A model generated the notes under the pieces. It was not told the origin of the DNA, made no database searches, and was given only the letters and a program-made list of their open reading frames with translations. A stretch of 44,994 nt of DNA, taken from the NCBI RefSeq assembly GCF_000706625.1, contig NZ_KL407334.1, forward strand, positions 1,199,812-1,244,805. Direction: 5' to 3'. Both the position numbers and the translations under genes were made by a program. This document shows, in pieces, positions 33,396 to 43,270 of this stretch. Origin of the DNA: Bartonella koehlerae C-29 (GTDB lineage: Bacteria > Pseudomonadota > Alphaproteobacteria > Rhizobiales > Rhizobiaceae). Each line of letters opens with the position of its first letter. Position 1 is the first letter of the stretch.

Positions 33396-33530
33396 GATCA
33401 AAACATTTCTGAAAAGCATTCAGAGCAATCCGCAATGAATTACAAGATATGGTAGCACTTGATCTTCTACAACAAGATATTGTAAAGCAGCATTAAAGAT
33501 TATACTGTTTATAGAGGCACTGTGCCTCTC
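33396..33530 (-). pseudogene. Remnant of the 20354-type early gene
   Basis: DNA from TGATCAAAACATTTCTG onward aligns with the 3' end of the 20354-20848 gene (about 20370-20505). It carries frame-breaking changes and lacks the 5' two thirds. It is joined directly to the terS remnant, while in the intact prophage these genes are about 2.5 kb apart. Confidence 0.8.
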
Positions 33531-33803
33531 TTATTTGATATAACTCTCATTTAACAGCAAAAACGTACATAAAAACAACAAATTATAAGCTATTCCTGCC
33601 TAATCCTACCCTTTCCTATTTGGTACAAAACCTCGTGTCAAACTACAATAGCTATTTTTAAAAACCAAATAATTGTTCTACAATACATGCAAAACACTTT
33701 AAAAATTGAAACCACTCCCCTCAATGTAGAATCATATACGAAACATCACCATCTGAGTTTGGGACAAACAGCTTTTATTTAAACAGCCTGTTCTTTGAAA
33801 AGA
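33531..33803. other. Spacer, no gene seen
   Basis: AT-rich DNA with no convincing frame. It probably contains the boundary between prophage wreck and host DNA. Confidence 0.5.
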
Positions 33804-33831
33804 TTTAAAAACGCGAGACAAAAGTCTCGCG
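33804..33831 (-). terminator. Intrinsic terminator of the small heat-shock gene
   Basis: On the minus strand ACGCGAGAC, TTTT, GTCTCGCGT make a perfect 9-bp stem with a 4-base loop, followed by a T-run. It is 29 bases after the stop of the heat-shock gene. Confidence 0.9.
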
Positions 33832-33859
33832 TCATCTTATTCTTTAAAAAAATTTTTAA

Positions 33860-34357
33860 TTATTCAGTTGTCTCATTTTCTAAACTTACTTTACGCACAC
33901 TATGATCGTCACTATTTTTTACAATAGATGGCGATGCCTGCACAACTATCTTTTTTGGCTTTAGTTCAGCTGGCATTTCTCTTTTAAGCTGAATATGAAG
34001 AAGGCCATCTCCAAGTTCTGCTCCAATAACCTTAACATGATCAGCCAAATGAAAACGCCGTTCAAAAGCACGCGAAGCAATACCTCGATAAAGAAATTCT
34101 CGTTCTTCATCGTCATTTTCAGGTTTTCTTTCACCCCTAACGATTAGCTGATTGCAATGTGTTTCGATATCAATCTCATCCTGAGAAAAACCAGCAACAG
34201 CCATAGAAATTCTATAAGAATCCTCAGTTAAACGCTCAATATTGTACGGTGGATAAGAAGAAACATCATCAGGTTGTGTTCTAGAATCAAACCAATTAAA
34301 GAGATGATCAAAACCTACTGTTGAACGATAAAATGGTGAAAAATCTACTTGACGCAT
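33860..34357 (-). CDS. ibpA: Small heat-shock protein, IbpA/Hsp20 type
   Basis: A 165-residue alpha-crystallin chaperone. ATG 34357 (MRQVDFSPFYRSTVGFDHLFNWF) has AAGGAGGG upstream; an upstream extension to 34453 would run over the leader. The alpha-crystallin domain spans about residues 40-130: YPPYNIERLTEDSYRISMAVAGFSQDEIDIE, LIVRGERK, GIASRAFERRFHLADHVKVIGAEL, DGLLHIQLKRE. The C-terminal PKKIVVQ contains the I-x-V tail motif. It holds unfolding proteins for DnaK/ClpB. Heat control by its leader is likely. Confidence 0.92.
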   Translation of the reverse strand: MRQVDFSPFYRSTVGFDHLFNWFDSRTQPDDVSSYPPYNIERLTEDSYRISMAVAGFSQDEIDIETHCNQLIVRGERKPENDDEEREFLYRGIASRAFERRFHLADHVKVIGAELGDGLLHIQLKREMPAELKPKKIVVQASPSIVKNSDDHSVRKVSLENETTE

Positions 34358-34453
34358 AATATTGCCCTCCTTTAGAGCGACTATAATTGACTCACAAAGT
34401 TCCCAAATGGCAAACCTGCCCGTGAACCAGCGATCCCAGAGTGGCGACCGCAC
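34358..34453 (-). promoter_or_regulatory. Candidate ROSE-like RNA thermometer in the ibpA leader
   Basis: The last leader hairpin pairs GCTCT with AGGGC around AAAGG, burying the AAGGAGGG ribosome site. The anti-site contains TCGCT, which fits the U-Y-G-C-U core known from rhizobial ROSE elements. Upstream there are further hairpins (AGTG-CGGTCGC-CACT; GGC-AGGTTT-GCC). Such leaders open on heating. Confidence 0.5.
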
Positions 34454-34638
34454 TATTTATCTGGTAATTATTCCGTTTTATTTCAACTCTTTTGTGTTCC
34501 AATTCGTAAAAATATACAAAAACAACATAACTGTTTCTTAACCCTTCATCATCATTATATTAATTAATATAGGAATATGAGTTCTCTTCTCATCTCATTT
34601 TGCAGTAAATTGCAAAAACACAAGACGAAGGATGTCAA

Positions 34639-35541
34639 TTGGAAAAGCCTCTTTATCCTCCAAACTTGGGAATCCCTCCTGCTAATATTCATAATAGCCA
34701 CCTTAAGATAGCCACTGATCGCAAAATTCGTTTTGCGATAACACATCCTGAAATAGAAAAATCCAAAGGAACAATTGTTATTCTTGAAAGCTATGCAAAT
34801 ACTTTAGAGGAGTATTTTTTACCAATGAATAAAATTTCCAAACGCGGTTTTTACACAGCAATATTTGACTGGTTTGGTCGAGAAGGATCGCAACCTGATA
34901 AACAAAAACAAAGACGACACAATTATTTTAATATTAACAATGATATTAATGACTTAAATAAATTTCTTAAAAATGTTGTTTATCATAATTGTCCACCACC
35001 TTACTACATGCTGGCCTATGGTATGGGGGGACTGATAGCTCTTAGTGGATTGGATTTCATTAACCATAAGTTTAATAGAATGCTTTGCATTTCTCCTCTT
35101 TTTGCTCCATTTGGTAATAAAACAAATGGCTTTCAACATAAATTAACACAATTTCTTTCTGATATAGGACTTGGATTTTTACCAGCGAAAGGCGGAAAAA
35201 AATTAAAACAAAAAAGTACGCAATTTTTGCGCATCAATGAAGAAGCTTTATCCCCTGACTTTCTTATAAAGCGTCCGACATCTCGATGGATGGCATCAGT
35301 ACTCAATACAATTGATAGCATGAAAAAAAATATTCTTAATGGGCATTTACAAATTCCAACATTATTTATTCTTGCCAATCAAAACAATATTGCCAACAAC
35401 ATTGAAGTACGACAATTATGCCAACATACACATCTGACAGACAGTATTACAATTACAGGTGCCGAACTCGATACCATCATGCATGAAGAAAATTACCAAA
35501 AACAATTTTGGGTTGCTTTTGATGCATTTATTCGCGAATGA
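34639..35541 (+). CDS. Lysophospholipase-like alpha/beta hydrolase, catalytic residues lost
   Basis: A 300-residue protein of the PldB-type alpha/beta-hydrolase family, beginning at TTG 34639 with AAGGA upstream. Family landmarks remain: GTIVILESYANTLEEYF, GFYTAIFDWFGREGSQ, the elbow segment YMLAYGMGGLIALSG, and IPTLFILANQNN. The nucleophile position, normally Ser in GHSMGG, is Gly128 here. The loop where the family has GARHE reads GAELD, so the His is also missing, and the Asp loop has Asn. It is therefore probably a pseudoenzyme or a decaying gene, even though the frame is intact. Confidence 0.75.
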   Translation: MEKPLYPPNLGIPPANIHNSHLKIATDRKIRFAITHPEIEKSKGTIVILESYANTLEEYFLPMNKISKRGFYTAIFDWFGREGSQPDKQKQRRHNYFNINNDINDLNKFLKNVVYHNCPPPYYMLAYGMGGLIALSGLDFINHKFNRMLCISPLFAPFGNKTNGFQHKLTQFLSDIGLGFLPAKGGKKLKQKSTQFLRINEEALSPDFLIKRPTSRWMASVLNTIDSMKKNILNGHLQIPTLFILANQNNIANNIEVRQLCQHTHLTDSITITGAELDTIMHEENYQKQFWVAFDAFIRE

Positions 35542-35609
35542 AATACACATAAGATCACAGTTTTAACAAGACCATAATTTAAGACCATAAGGAATAAATA
35601 GAAAAATAC

Positions 35610-35798
35610 ATGAAAAAGATCTTTAAATAATTAAGTGTTATAACTCTGTTAATTATAACAAGATGTTATTTAGAGATAACGCTCTCTGAAGACCTAAGCG
35701 AAAAAGTTAGGCGTAAAAATGTGATTGTGGTAGAAAAAGATCTCTTAGAATCTGAAATACCAATTCCTTATAATACTGCTCCAAAATCAAACATCTAA
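35610..35798 (+). pseudogene. Small lipoprotein-like ORF with early stop
   Basis: ATG 35610 reads MKKIFK, then TAA, then LSVITLLIITRC and a charged 40-residue tail (LSEDLSEKVRRKNVIVVEKD) to TAA at 35796. Without the stop at codon 7 it would be a 62-residue signal-peptide protein with a possible lipobox Cys. No family recognised. Confidence 0.4.
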
Positions 35799-36860
35799 GC
35801 TTTACTAAATATTTTCCATTGAATCTGTAGAATTCATACGATTTTCCATGAGAAAAAGGACGAATTAGAGTGGTAAAGTCAAGAAATTTCTCTTTTATCA
35901 GCCTAGTACTGTTATTCCAAAACGAAGCACTAAGAATCGCTTAATAAACTTTTATAAGAAGAAAAGAACGTAATCTAAATGCTGAATTTAGGATTTTATG
36001 TTGATCATGAAACAACATCTTCATATTCTGTTCGCTTTTGCATAAGCGTGCGAGACTATATTACAATGTGAAATAAAGGACTTACCTAAATTCAAAATAA
36101 AAATACACATACAATCTTTTATTTGATAGCAGCTGTACAACTCTTATATCCATGGAAAATTTTTTCACAAAATGTCAATCACCTTGTTACAAACTCAAGA
36201 GGGGTACACTTTCTAAAAAATCAACCAATTACCTATTTCAGAACGCAAATGTAATAGTTCGATAAAGTTAATCTCCATTTGCAAAAATAATAATGATCGA
36301 CAAAGAAATTTTAATATAACATAATATAGCTACCAAAATCAAAAGAGAAAAAATTCTATTCCTGAGTCTATTACAAAAAAAATTATTTTATCTCATAGGA
36401 AAATATATTTTAGCAGAAGAGTCTGTAAAATGAACTTATTATGTTTACAATGTAGATTGGTAAAAATATACAAAAAATGAGCAACTATAAAACTCCGTCC
36501 TGCCCATTCATTTCTCAAAAATAACGAATCAATACAACACTCGCCCCATTCCCTATAGAAAAAAGCTCTAAAATATTTCTAAAAGCTATTTCCTAAAATA
36601 CCGATCAGAATGAAAGAAATCTAAAAGAAATAGAAGCAGAGATTAAAATGCTCATACATATAATTTCTTTCAATATTACATACATTTCGAATTTAACTAA
36701 TGAACAACTAATACTGTATACTATCAGACAAATAGATAAGAATTAACCATTTTGCCATTCATTCCAATTATGAGCATTTTATCACTTTTTTTATAAATAC
36801 TCTATATTGTATAATCAATGAAGCAAAAACTCTGACGAATGGAGTAATTGGAACATAATC
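35799..36860. other. Long AT-rich intergenic region
   Basis: About 1.06 kb without a convincing gene on either strand. Stops are dense in all frames. It probably is decayed coding DNA; the last 60 bases must contain the cpdR promoter. Confidence 0.6.
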
Positions 36861-37223
36861 ATGAAAAGAATCCTGCTCGCAGAAGATGATGACGATATGC
36901 GCCGTTTTCTAGCAAAGGCTCTAGCACGTGCCGGTTACGAAGTCGCCGATTTCGATAATGGTGCTAGTGCCTATGCACGTTTACAAGAAGAACCATTTTC
37001 TCTTCTCCTTACTGATATTGTGATGCCAGAAATGGATGGGATCGAACTGGCACGACGTGCCACTGAAATTGATCCTGATTTACGAGTAATGTTCATTACA
37101 GGCTTTGCAGCAGTTGCACTCAATTCAAATAGCGATGCCCCTCCTGATGCAAAAGTGCTTTCTAAACCCTTTCATTTGCGTGATCTCGTGAATGAGGTTG
37201 AAAAAATACTTATAGCTGCTTAA
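36861..37223 (+). CDS. cpdR: CpdR-type single-domain response regulator
   Basis: A 120-residue receiver domain with no output domain. The acidic pocket is EDDDDM (residues 8-13), the phospho-acceptor is Asp52 in LLTDIVMPEMDG, with Thr80 (FITGFA) and Lys102 (SKPF). In alphaproteobacteria CpdR, when unphosphorylated, brings substrates to ClpXP and is phosphorylated by the CckA-ChpT relay. The C-terminal NEVEKILIAA helix is normal. This fits cell-cycle control of protein breakdown. Confidence 0.9.
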   Translation: MKRILLAEDDDDMRRFLAKALARAGYEVADFDNGASAYARLQEEPFSLLLTDIVMPEMDGIELARRATEIDPDLRVMFITGFAAVALNSNSDAPPDAKVLSKPFHLRDLVNEVEKILIAA

Positions 37224-37322
37224 AGGCGATATTTTTCTAAATTATTCACGGCTGATTAAAGAAAAAATTAAATTAGGCATTGACGTTTGTAATTCTATGT
37301 GGTGTATGCAACCTTATTGAAA

Positions 37323-37397
<75 letters not shown>

Positions 37398-37634
37398 GGT
37401 GTTTTATACATAAGTGTAACATACTGATTTTATATATTTTTTAAGATGCGGGATGCATATATTAAAGCGCGTGTTTTTGGCGAATTTCTTCTAAAACCTT
37501 TTTGAACCCTGCTACTCTGTTGTAAAAATATTCAGAATTCTAACAACTATGCTAACTGTTTCACCACTAAATGGATCAAAAAATTTTATTATACAAAGCC
37601 TTCTTCAAGAGTCCTGTTGGCTCTACTTAAAATA

Positions 37635-37711
<77 letters not shown>

Positions 37712-37749
37712 AACTTATCATTTTCACAATATAAAACAACACCATTAAC

Positions 37750-38055
37750 TCAATGAGTCCAAGATTGCAGCCGATCACTGCGAAAATTATCAGAATAAGA
37801 AACAGCACGCCGAATCGGCTTATGTGTATTTTCTACACGATAAGGAATAGCATTCTTGCGCGCAAAAGCAACCGCTTCTTCTTTCCTATTAAAGCGGATT
37901 CTCACCTGATTATTTATGTCGGATGTAGCTGTATACCCCATAAGAGGCTCAAGCATTTTTGCTTTTATTGGCTCATATTGTAAAATCCAAAAACCCGTAT
38001 TGCCTCTACCGGACTGCATAGCTGTCTTCGCAGGACTATAAATACGTGCGATCAT
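37750..38055 (-). CDS. NADH dehydrogenase accessory subunit, NDUFS4 type
   Basis: A 101-residue protein of the ETC complex I subunit family (NDUFS4/18 kDa-like). Landmarks: MIARIYSPAKTAMQSGRGNTGFWILQYEP, then PLMGYTATSDINNQVRIRFNRKEEAVAFARKNAIPYRVENTHK, ending in a basic segment. In alphaproteobacteria it is an accessory subunit of respiratory complex I encoded away from the nuo operon. Between two tRNA genes. A complete single-domain copy of normal length. Confidence 0.9.
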   Translation of the reverse strand: MIARIYSPAKTAMQSGRGNTGFWILQYEPIKAKMLEPLMGYTATSDINNQVRIRFNRKEEAVAFARKNAIPYRVENTHKPIRRAVSYSDNFRSDRLQSWTH

Positions 38056-38145
38056 GCTTCCTTTTCCTTAGATTAAACAACGCTTAAATGATAATTTTTC
38101 ACCACACGCACCCAATTGGGCCATTCTCTTACATCACACCAGACA

Positions 38146-38222
38146 TGGTCGGAGCGATAGGATTCGAACCTACGACCCCCTGATCCCAAATCAGGTGCGC
38201 TACCAGGCTGCGCTACGCTCCG
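38146..38222 (-). tRNA. tRNA-Pro (TGG)
   Basis: Minus strand: acceptor CGGAGCG/CGCTCCG, D-arm GCGC/GCGC, anticodon stem CCTGA/TCAGG with loop TTTGGGA, T-arm CGTAGG-TTCGAAT-CCTATC; CCA encoded. Confidence 0.96.
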
Positions 38223-38979
38223 CCATTTACGTTTACTTGATGCATATTCCCTAAAATTTTCACAACAGAAGTGCAAGAGAAAAACACATTTTTTTTTAAT
38301 TTTGTTGCATTTCTTTACAAGAAAGAGATTCTAAAAATTTTTCTCTGCTAAAAAATAACTGACAGAAACAACAAAAACAATACCCACAAAAGGCAAAGCC
38401 CTATCTCCGTAAACAAAGCAACCAACTTCTATATAAAACTTGCAAATTTCCCCTATTGTTTTGAGAAAACTTTAATGCCATCAGCAACATCTAGCAGATA
38501 TAATTATAGCAACGAAAATGGTCTGAGAATCATAAAAAATTCTTAAAGAGCATAAAACTGTAACATCCCCACGTTGCAGATATAAAATCTAGCACGCATC
38601 ACAAACCATTAATCACAACCGACCCTCCGATGCTGACAATTATTATTACTTTTTGAAAATTCTGCACTTTCCTAACTCTCTCACTAGTGGATAAATTAAA
38701 AAACAAGCATTTTTGCATTCAAGTCATAAAAACCTCGTTACAGAAAAAAGAAAGAGTCCTCCTCAGTCGAATCGCTTTGGAAAAGTTAACAAGCCTGTAT
38801 AAACTATGAGAAGAGAGCAACGTCATAAATTAAAAGCTTACAGTCATTCGAACAATGAGCACCTTTAAAAAGAGAAAAATGCTCTCACGTGGAAAAATAA
38901 GCAAACGAAATATCCTTTTTTACCTACCTTCAACAGATGTGGCAGAAATAAAAAACTTAAATTATGCTAAAAACAGTTT
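38223..38979. other. Intergenic region without visible gene
   Basis: About 750 AT-rich bases. No convincing coding frame, tRNA or strong hairpin seen. Confidence 0.6.
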
Positions 38980-39669
38980 TCACTGAACTTGCATGTTAAG
39001 AACTTCACCAATAACGGCACGCGTTATTCTACTTTTTCTTTGTAACGCCAACCGATCAACAGAATCAATAACACGCTTCAACGAAAACAAAGAACGCTCA
39101 CAACGATTTACAAGATAATAAACAGTATCCGGATGAACAGTAATCTGCCTATCAGAAAAAAGTTTAAAAGCAACAGCTGTTAGTAATGCTTCATCGGGCT
39201 GATTGATCGCAACTAACATAACCGAATTAAGGCGACTTTTGAGATCATTTAACTTTAAATTCCATGCTGAAGGTACTGTACGTGACGTCATCAACAAAGT
39301 AGCTTGACACGTATCAAGATTTGCTTGCTTAATGCTATTAATTAAGTGAAAAAGCCCTGTCTCACTGATTTCACCTGAATCAATATCCTCGATTAAAAAT
39401 GATCTGCCTAAAGAAGCCACAGAAATAGCTTGATCGATCTCATTGCGATGAAGTTTTAAAGCATCCGCTTTCTCAGCCCATACGCTAGAAAAGTGAGTTT
39501 TCCCAGATCCTTCTTTTCCAACCAAAACTGCAATAGGTAAAATCCAATTCGGCCAATGATCAATAAGCTGAAAAGCCATACGATTGCTTTCTGTTACCAC
39601 CAAGTCATCAAATTGAAAAATCGGATTATAAGAAAAATTCAAGGGTAATTGTGTTTCACGCTCATTCAT
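38980..39669 (-). CDS. hdaA: HdaA, DnaA-related regulator of replication initiation
   Basis: A 229-residue AAA+ protein lacking the DNA-binding domain of DnaA. It starts MNERETQLPLNF, where QLPL is the sliding-clamp motif that Hda proteins need. Walker A is VLVGKEGSGKTHF; Walker B corresponds to SFLIEDIDSG; sensor region LLMTSRTVPSAW. In alphaproteobacteria HdaA with the clamp stimulates ATP hydrolysis by DnaA to prevent re-initiation. It overlaps the preceding PerM-like gene by four bases. Confidence 0.88.
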   Translation of the reverse strand: MNERETQLPLNFSYNPIFQFDDLVVTESNRMAFQLIDHWPNWILPIAVLVGKEGSGKTHFSSVWAEKADALKLHRNEIDQAISVASLGRSFLIEDIDSGEISETGLFHLINSIKQANLDTCQATLLMTSRTVPSAWNLKLNDLKSRLNSVMLVAINQPDEALLTAVAFKLFSDRQITVHPDTVYYLVNRCERSLFSLKRVIDSVDRLALQRKSRITRAVIGEVLNMQVQ

Positions 39670-40877
39670 TCTAGCGGCTCCGAATTTCCACTTCGCGAAT
39701 ACATCTGAGAATTAAGATAAGTATGAAGAGCAAAACGAACTAAAACACCAACAGCAGCCGCCGCAGGAACAGCAATAAGCATACCAGTGAAACCAAAGAG
39801 TGAAGAAAAAGCAAAAAGCGCAAACATTAACCACACCGGATGCAGCCCCACTGACGAACCCACAAGCTTTGGTTGAAGAATGTAACCTTCAATAAATTGA
39901 CCAATTAAAAATATAACCATAACAACAATGATCCAACCCCAATTATTTGGATAGAATTGGACCCAGGCAACACCAACAGAGAGTACAAAACCACTCATTG
40001 TACCAATATAAGGAACAAAACTAATAAGGCCAATAAACATACCAATTAAAAGACCAAAATTAAGCCCCGTGATGGTTAAACCAATAGCATAATACCCCCC
40101 CAATATTAAACAAGCTGTTCCTTGACCACGAACAAAGCCAGCGATAGCCCTATCCATCTCATAAAAAATACTGCGAACAGTTTCAAGATGATCCCGTGGT
40201 ATCAACGAATCAACTGCTGTAACCATACGTGGCCAATCCAATAACATATAAAACGCAACCACAGGTGCCACAACAAAGAGACTGACGATATTCACGAGAG
40301 ATTTTCCTGATTTCAAAAGTGAATTCAAAAGAGATGTAATAAAATCAGAACTTTGTCCTAAAAGCCCTTTAATATTACTCTGTAATTCATTTGGATCACT
40401 TCCAAAATAGCGTCTGACCCAATCAAAATCATGTTCAACGAAAAAAGTTTGAATACGATTAATATAAACGGGCAATCCATCGTTCATAAATTGCTGTATT
40501 TGCCAACTGATAATAGGAATCAAAATAATTAAAGCAGCAACAAAAAACACAACAATAAACAAAGTAATCAGAATAGTACCAAAAACGCGACGAATACCAA
40601 ACTTTTCAAGTAATTGAACAATCGGATTAAGAAAGTAAGCCAACACAATCCCTGCTACGAAAGGAAGCAAAATTGATCCAAAAACAAGCATAAAAAGAAT
40701 GAAAAAAACCAAAGCACCAAGCCAGAAAAAAATTTGTTTTTTCATATTATTCGGTAATGGTACTTGAGTATAAGCTGGCACATAAGTTTGGTAAATATCG
40801 CGGGATCTATTTTCACGAACTTTCTTCTTCATAATTGGCAAAGCAGAATGATCGCTGTTATCTGATATCTTATTCAT
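39666..40877 (-). CDS. AI-2E/PerM-family membrane transporter
   Basis: A 403-residue membrane protein. ATG 40877 (MNKISDNSD) has AGGA 8 bases upstream and is preferred over 40901. There are about eight hydrophobic segments, for example IFFWLGALVFFILFMLVFG, ILITLFIVVFFVAALIILIP, SLFVVAPVVAFYMLLDWP and MLIAVPAAAAVGVLVRFAL. The block ILGGYYAIGLTITGLNFGLLIGMFIGLISFVPYIG with PYIG is a family signature. Substrate is unknown; members include sodium/proton antiporters and quorum-signal exporters. Coupled to hdaA, as in many rhizobia. Confidence 0.85.
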   Translation of the reverse strand: MNKISDNSDHSALPIMKKKVRENRSRDIYQTYVPAYTQVPLPNNMKKQIFFWLGALVFFILFMLVFGSILLPFVAGIVLAYFLNPIVQLLEKFGIRRVFGTILITLFIVVFFVAALIILIPIISWQIQQFMNDGLPVYINRIQTFFVEHDFDWVRRYFGSDPNELQSNIKGLLGQSSDFITSLLNSLLKSGKSLVNIVSLFVVAPVVAFYMLLDWPRMVTAVDSLIPRDHLETVRSIFYEMDRAIAGFVRGQGTACLILGGYYAIGLTITGLNFGLLIGMFIGLISFVPYIGTMSGFVLSVGVAWVQFYPNNWGWIIVVMVIFLIGQFIEGYILQPKLVGSSVGLHPVWLMFALFAFSSLFGFTGMLIAVPAAAAVGVLVRFALHTYLNSQMYSRSGNSEPLE

Positions 40878-41032
40878 AAAATATCCTAAAAAATTCTTCA
40901 AAAAAATTATAAACTTCTTTTACATAGGCCACAAGCAAAGTCGTTTATTTTCTTATCAATATCTCTTGCAGAGATGACCCTATCATGGCATTGCATAATA
41001 TCAAAACCTAATTTCCTATAAGGAAAGTTCCA

Positions 41033-42118
41033 ATGAGCAATCAAGATCTCATAAATGATAAATCTAAGAATGGTCTTACCTACGCAGAAGCCGGTGTAAA
41101 CATCGATATGGGTAATGCCATGGTAGAAAAAATTAAACCCTTCATACGCGCAACAAAACGAGCAGGAACAGATGCAGAAATCGGCGGCTTTGGCGGGCTT
41201 TTTGATTTAAAAGCAGCAGGATTCACTGATCCCATCCTCGTAGCGGCTAATGACGGCGTGGGGACAAAACTAAAAATTGCTATTGAAGTAGGTATTCATG
41301 ATACCATTGGTATTGACCTGGTAGCCATGTGCGTCAATGATTTACTCGTACAAGGTGCTGAACCTCTTTTTTTTCTCGATTATTTTGCAACTGGAAAACT
41401 TGACCCCGAACAAGGTGCGGCTATCGTTTCTGGTATTGCAGCAGGATGCCAGCAAGCAGGTGCAGCTCTTATTGGCGGAGAAACTGCAGAAATGCCTGGT
41501 ATGTATGCGAAGGGAGATTATGACTTGGCAGGCTTTGCTGTAGGAGCTACTGAACGTAGTACATTATTACCTTCAAAAGACCTTGCAGAAGGTGATATTA
41601 TTTTAGGTCTTAGCTCATCTGGAATTCATTCGAACGGTTTTTCTATTGTCAGACGAATCGTTCAACAAAGTGATCTAAAATGGGATGATCATGCCCCTTT
41701 TAATCCCCAAATGAATCTTAGCACAGCACTTCTCACACCAACACGCATTTATGTAAAATCTCTCTTGCCTATTATAAAAAATTACAAAGGAATCAAAGCT
41801 CTTTCTCATATTACGGGGGGTGGCTTTCCTGAAAATATTCCCCGCGTACTTCCCTCATCCCTCTGCGCTGAAATTAATCTTTCTGCCATTCATGCTCCAT
41901 CAATTTTTTCATGGATTGCCAAACAAGGAAAAATAGAGGAGTTAGAGATGCTAAGAACATTTAACTGTGGTATTGGCATGATCATGATCGTAGCACAACA
42001 TGAGATTGAAAAAATTATTCAAGAACTTGAAATGCAAGGAGAAACAGTTACTTTACTCGGCAAATTAACAAAACGCCAAAACAAAGGAATTACTTTTAAA
42101 GGTGCACTTCATTTATGA
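41033..42118 (+). CDS. purM: Phosphoribosylformylglycinamidine cyclo-ligase
   Basis: A 361-residue AIR synthetase, fifth step of purine synthesis. The N-terminal domain has [15 protein letters not shown], then [10 protein letters not shown] and [44 protein letters not shown]; the ATP-binding half has [14 protein letters not shown] and [11 protein letters not shown], with [16 protein letters not shown] and [12 protein letters not shown]. Full length with AAGGAAAG before the ATG. It overlaps purN by ATGA, a common alphaproteobacterial pair, divergent from PerM-hdaA. Confidence 0.97.
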   Translation: MSNQDLINDKSKNGLTYAEAGVNIDMGNAMVEKIKPFIRATKRAGTDAEIGGFGGLFDLKAAGFTDPILVAANDGVGTKLKIAIEVGIHDTIGIDLVAMCVNDLLVQGAEPLFFLDYFATGKLDPEQGAAIVSGIAAGCQQAGAALIGGETAEMPGMYAKGDYDLAGFAVGATERSTLLPSKDLAEGDIILGLSSSGIHSNGFSIVRRIVQQSDLKWDDHAPFNPQMNLSTALLTPTRIYVKSLLPIIKNYKGIKALSHITGGGFPENIPRVLPSSLCAEINLSAIHAPSIFSWIAKQGKIEELEMLRTFNCGIGMIMIVAQHEIEKIIQELEMQGETVTLLGKLTKRQNKGITFKGALHL

Positions 42119-42726
42119 AAAAAAAGATTGTTGTTTTTATTTCTGGCAACGGCTCTAATATGGTTGCTCTGGTTAAAGCAAGCAAACAAAAAAAATATCC
42201 GGCTGAAATCACCGCAGTTATTTGCGATAATCCTCACGCTAACGGCATTGAAAAAGCACGTGACAATCATTTGCCCATTCGTATTATTGATCGTAAGAAT
42301 TATCCAACTAAAGAAGTATACGAAGAATCTATCTTTAAGGTTTTAGCTGAATATCAGCCGGATCTTATCTGCTTTGCTGGTTATATGCGCCTCATCTCAA
42401 CCCGTTTCGTAAAACTCTATGAAGGAAAAATTTTAAACATTCACCCTTCTCTTTTGCCTTCATTTAAAGGTCTAAAAACACATGAACGAGTTTTACAAGC
42501 AGGTGTTAAAATTACTGGTTGCACTGTTCACCTTGTTACAGAAGATATGGATTCAGGTAAAATTCTTGCCCAAGCAGCTGTTCCAGTGTGCCCTAATGAT
42601 ACAGCTGATAGCTTAGCGCAAAGAGTTCTCAAGGTTGAACATAAACTCTACCCAGAAGCTTTAAAAGCATTCATTGAAGGAAACAAAAAAGTGACAGATG
42701 CTCAACAACAACTTTTATCTTTTTAA
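42115..42726 (+). CDS. purN: Phosphoribosylglycinamide formyltransferase
   Basis: A 203-residue GAR transformylase, third step of purine synthesis, using 10-formyl-tetrahydrofolate. Signature features: [42 protein letters not shown], the catalytic block [22 protein letters not shown] (Asn and His), and the C-terminal [22 protein letters not shown] with its Asp. Length is normal. The start overlaps the purM stop, so the two genes are translated together. Confidence 0.97.
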   Translation: MKKKIVVFISGNGSNMVALVKASKQKKYPAEITAVICDNPHANGIEKARDNHLPIRIIDRKNYPTKEVYEESIFKVLAEYQPDLICFAGYMRLISTRFVKLYEGKILNIHPSLLPSFKGLKTHERVLQAGVKITGCTVHLVTEDMDSGKILAQAAVPVCPNDTADSLAQRVLKVEHKLYPEALKAFIEGNKKVTDAQQQLLSF

Positions 42727-43270
42727 GCACATAAACGAATAGATTGCTGCATTATAAAAACTCAATTTATTCTTCAACTCCTACATTTTGAGATCTGTAA
42801 GAATTTTGTCATGATGAAATAACATTATTGATTTATAAAGATAATTCATAGTTTTACAACTTAAATATAAACCTCGAATATATAATAGTAAGATTCTTTC
42901 GTTTTAAATTCTCTTATAATGAATCAGGGAAAACATTCGATTACACATTATAGTGCGATTGGCATGTAAATAAAAACCGTTTTAGAAAAGAAAAAATATG
43001 CCACTTATGAAACTGTCTAAATGCAAAAGTATTCACAATATTAAAGGTGTAAAATATAATTATAGTAATAATTTTATTTTTATAATTATAAAATTAATAG
43101 TAGTTAATAGATTCTGCATTATAATTTTTATAAACACTGTTATAAAATAGAGTTAGAAGTAATAAGAGATATTTTAAAAAAAAGTCACATGAATAGCAAA
43201 ACAATGGCGTTTTGTTTTACATGAAAGACGCTTACTTATCAAAAAAAGAAAGAAACAAAAGCGTGAGACA
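42727..43270. other. AT-rich intergenic region
   Basis: About 540 bases after purN with no supported gene. Base content is extreme around 43050-43150 (long A/T runs). It may contain the lost N-terminus of the integrase pseudogene, but I could not align it. Confidence 0.5.
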
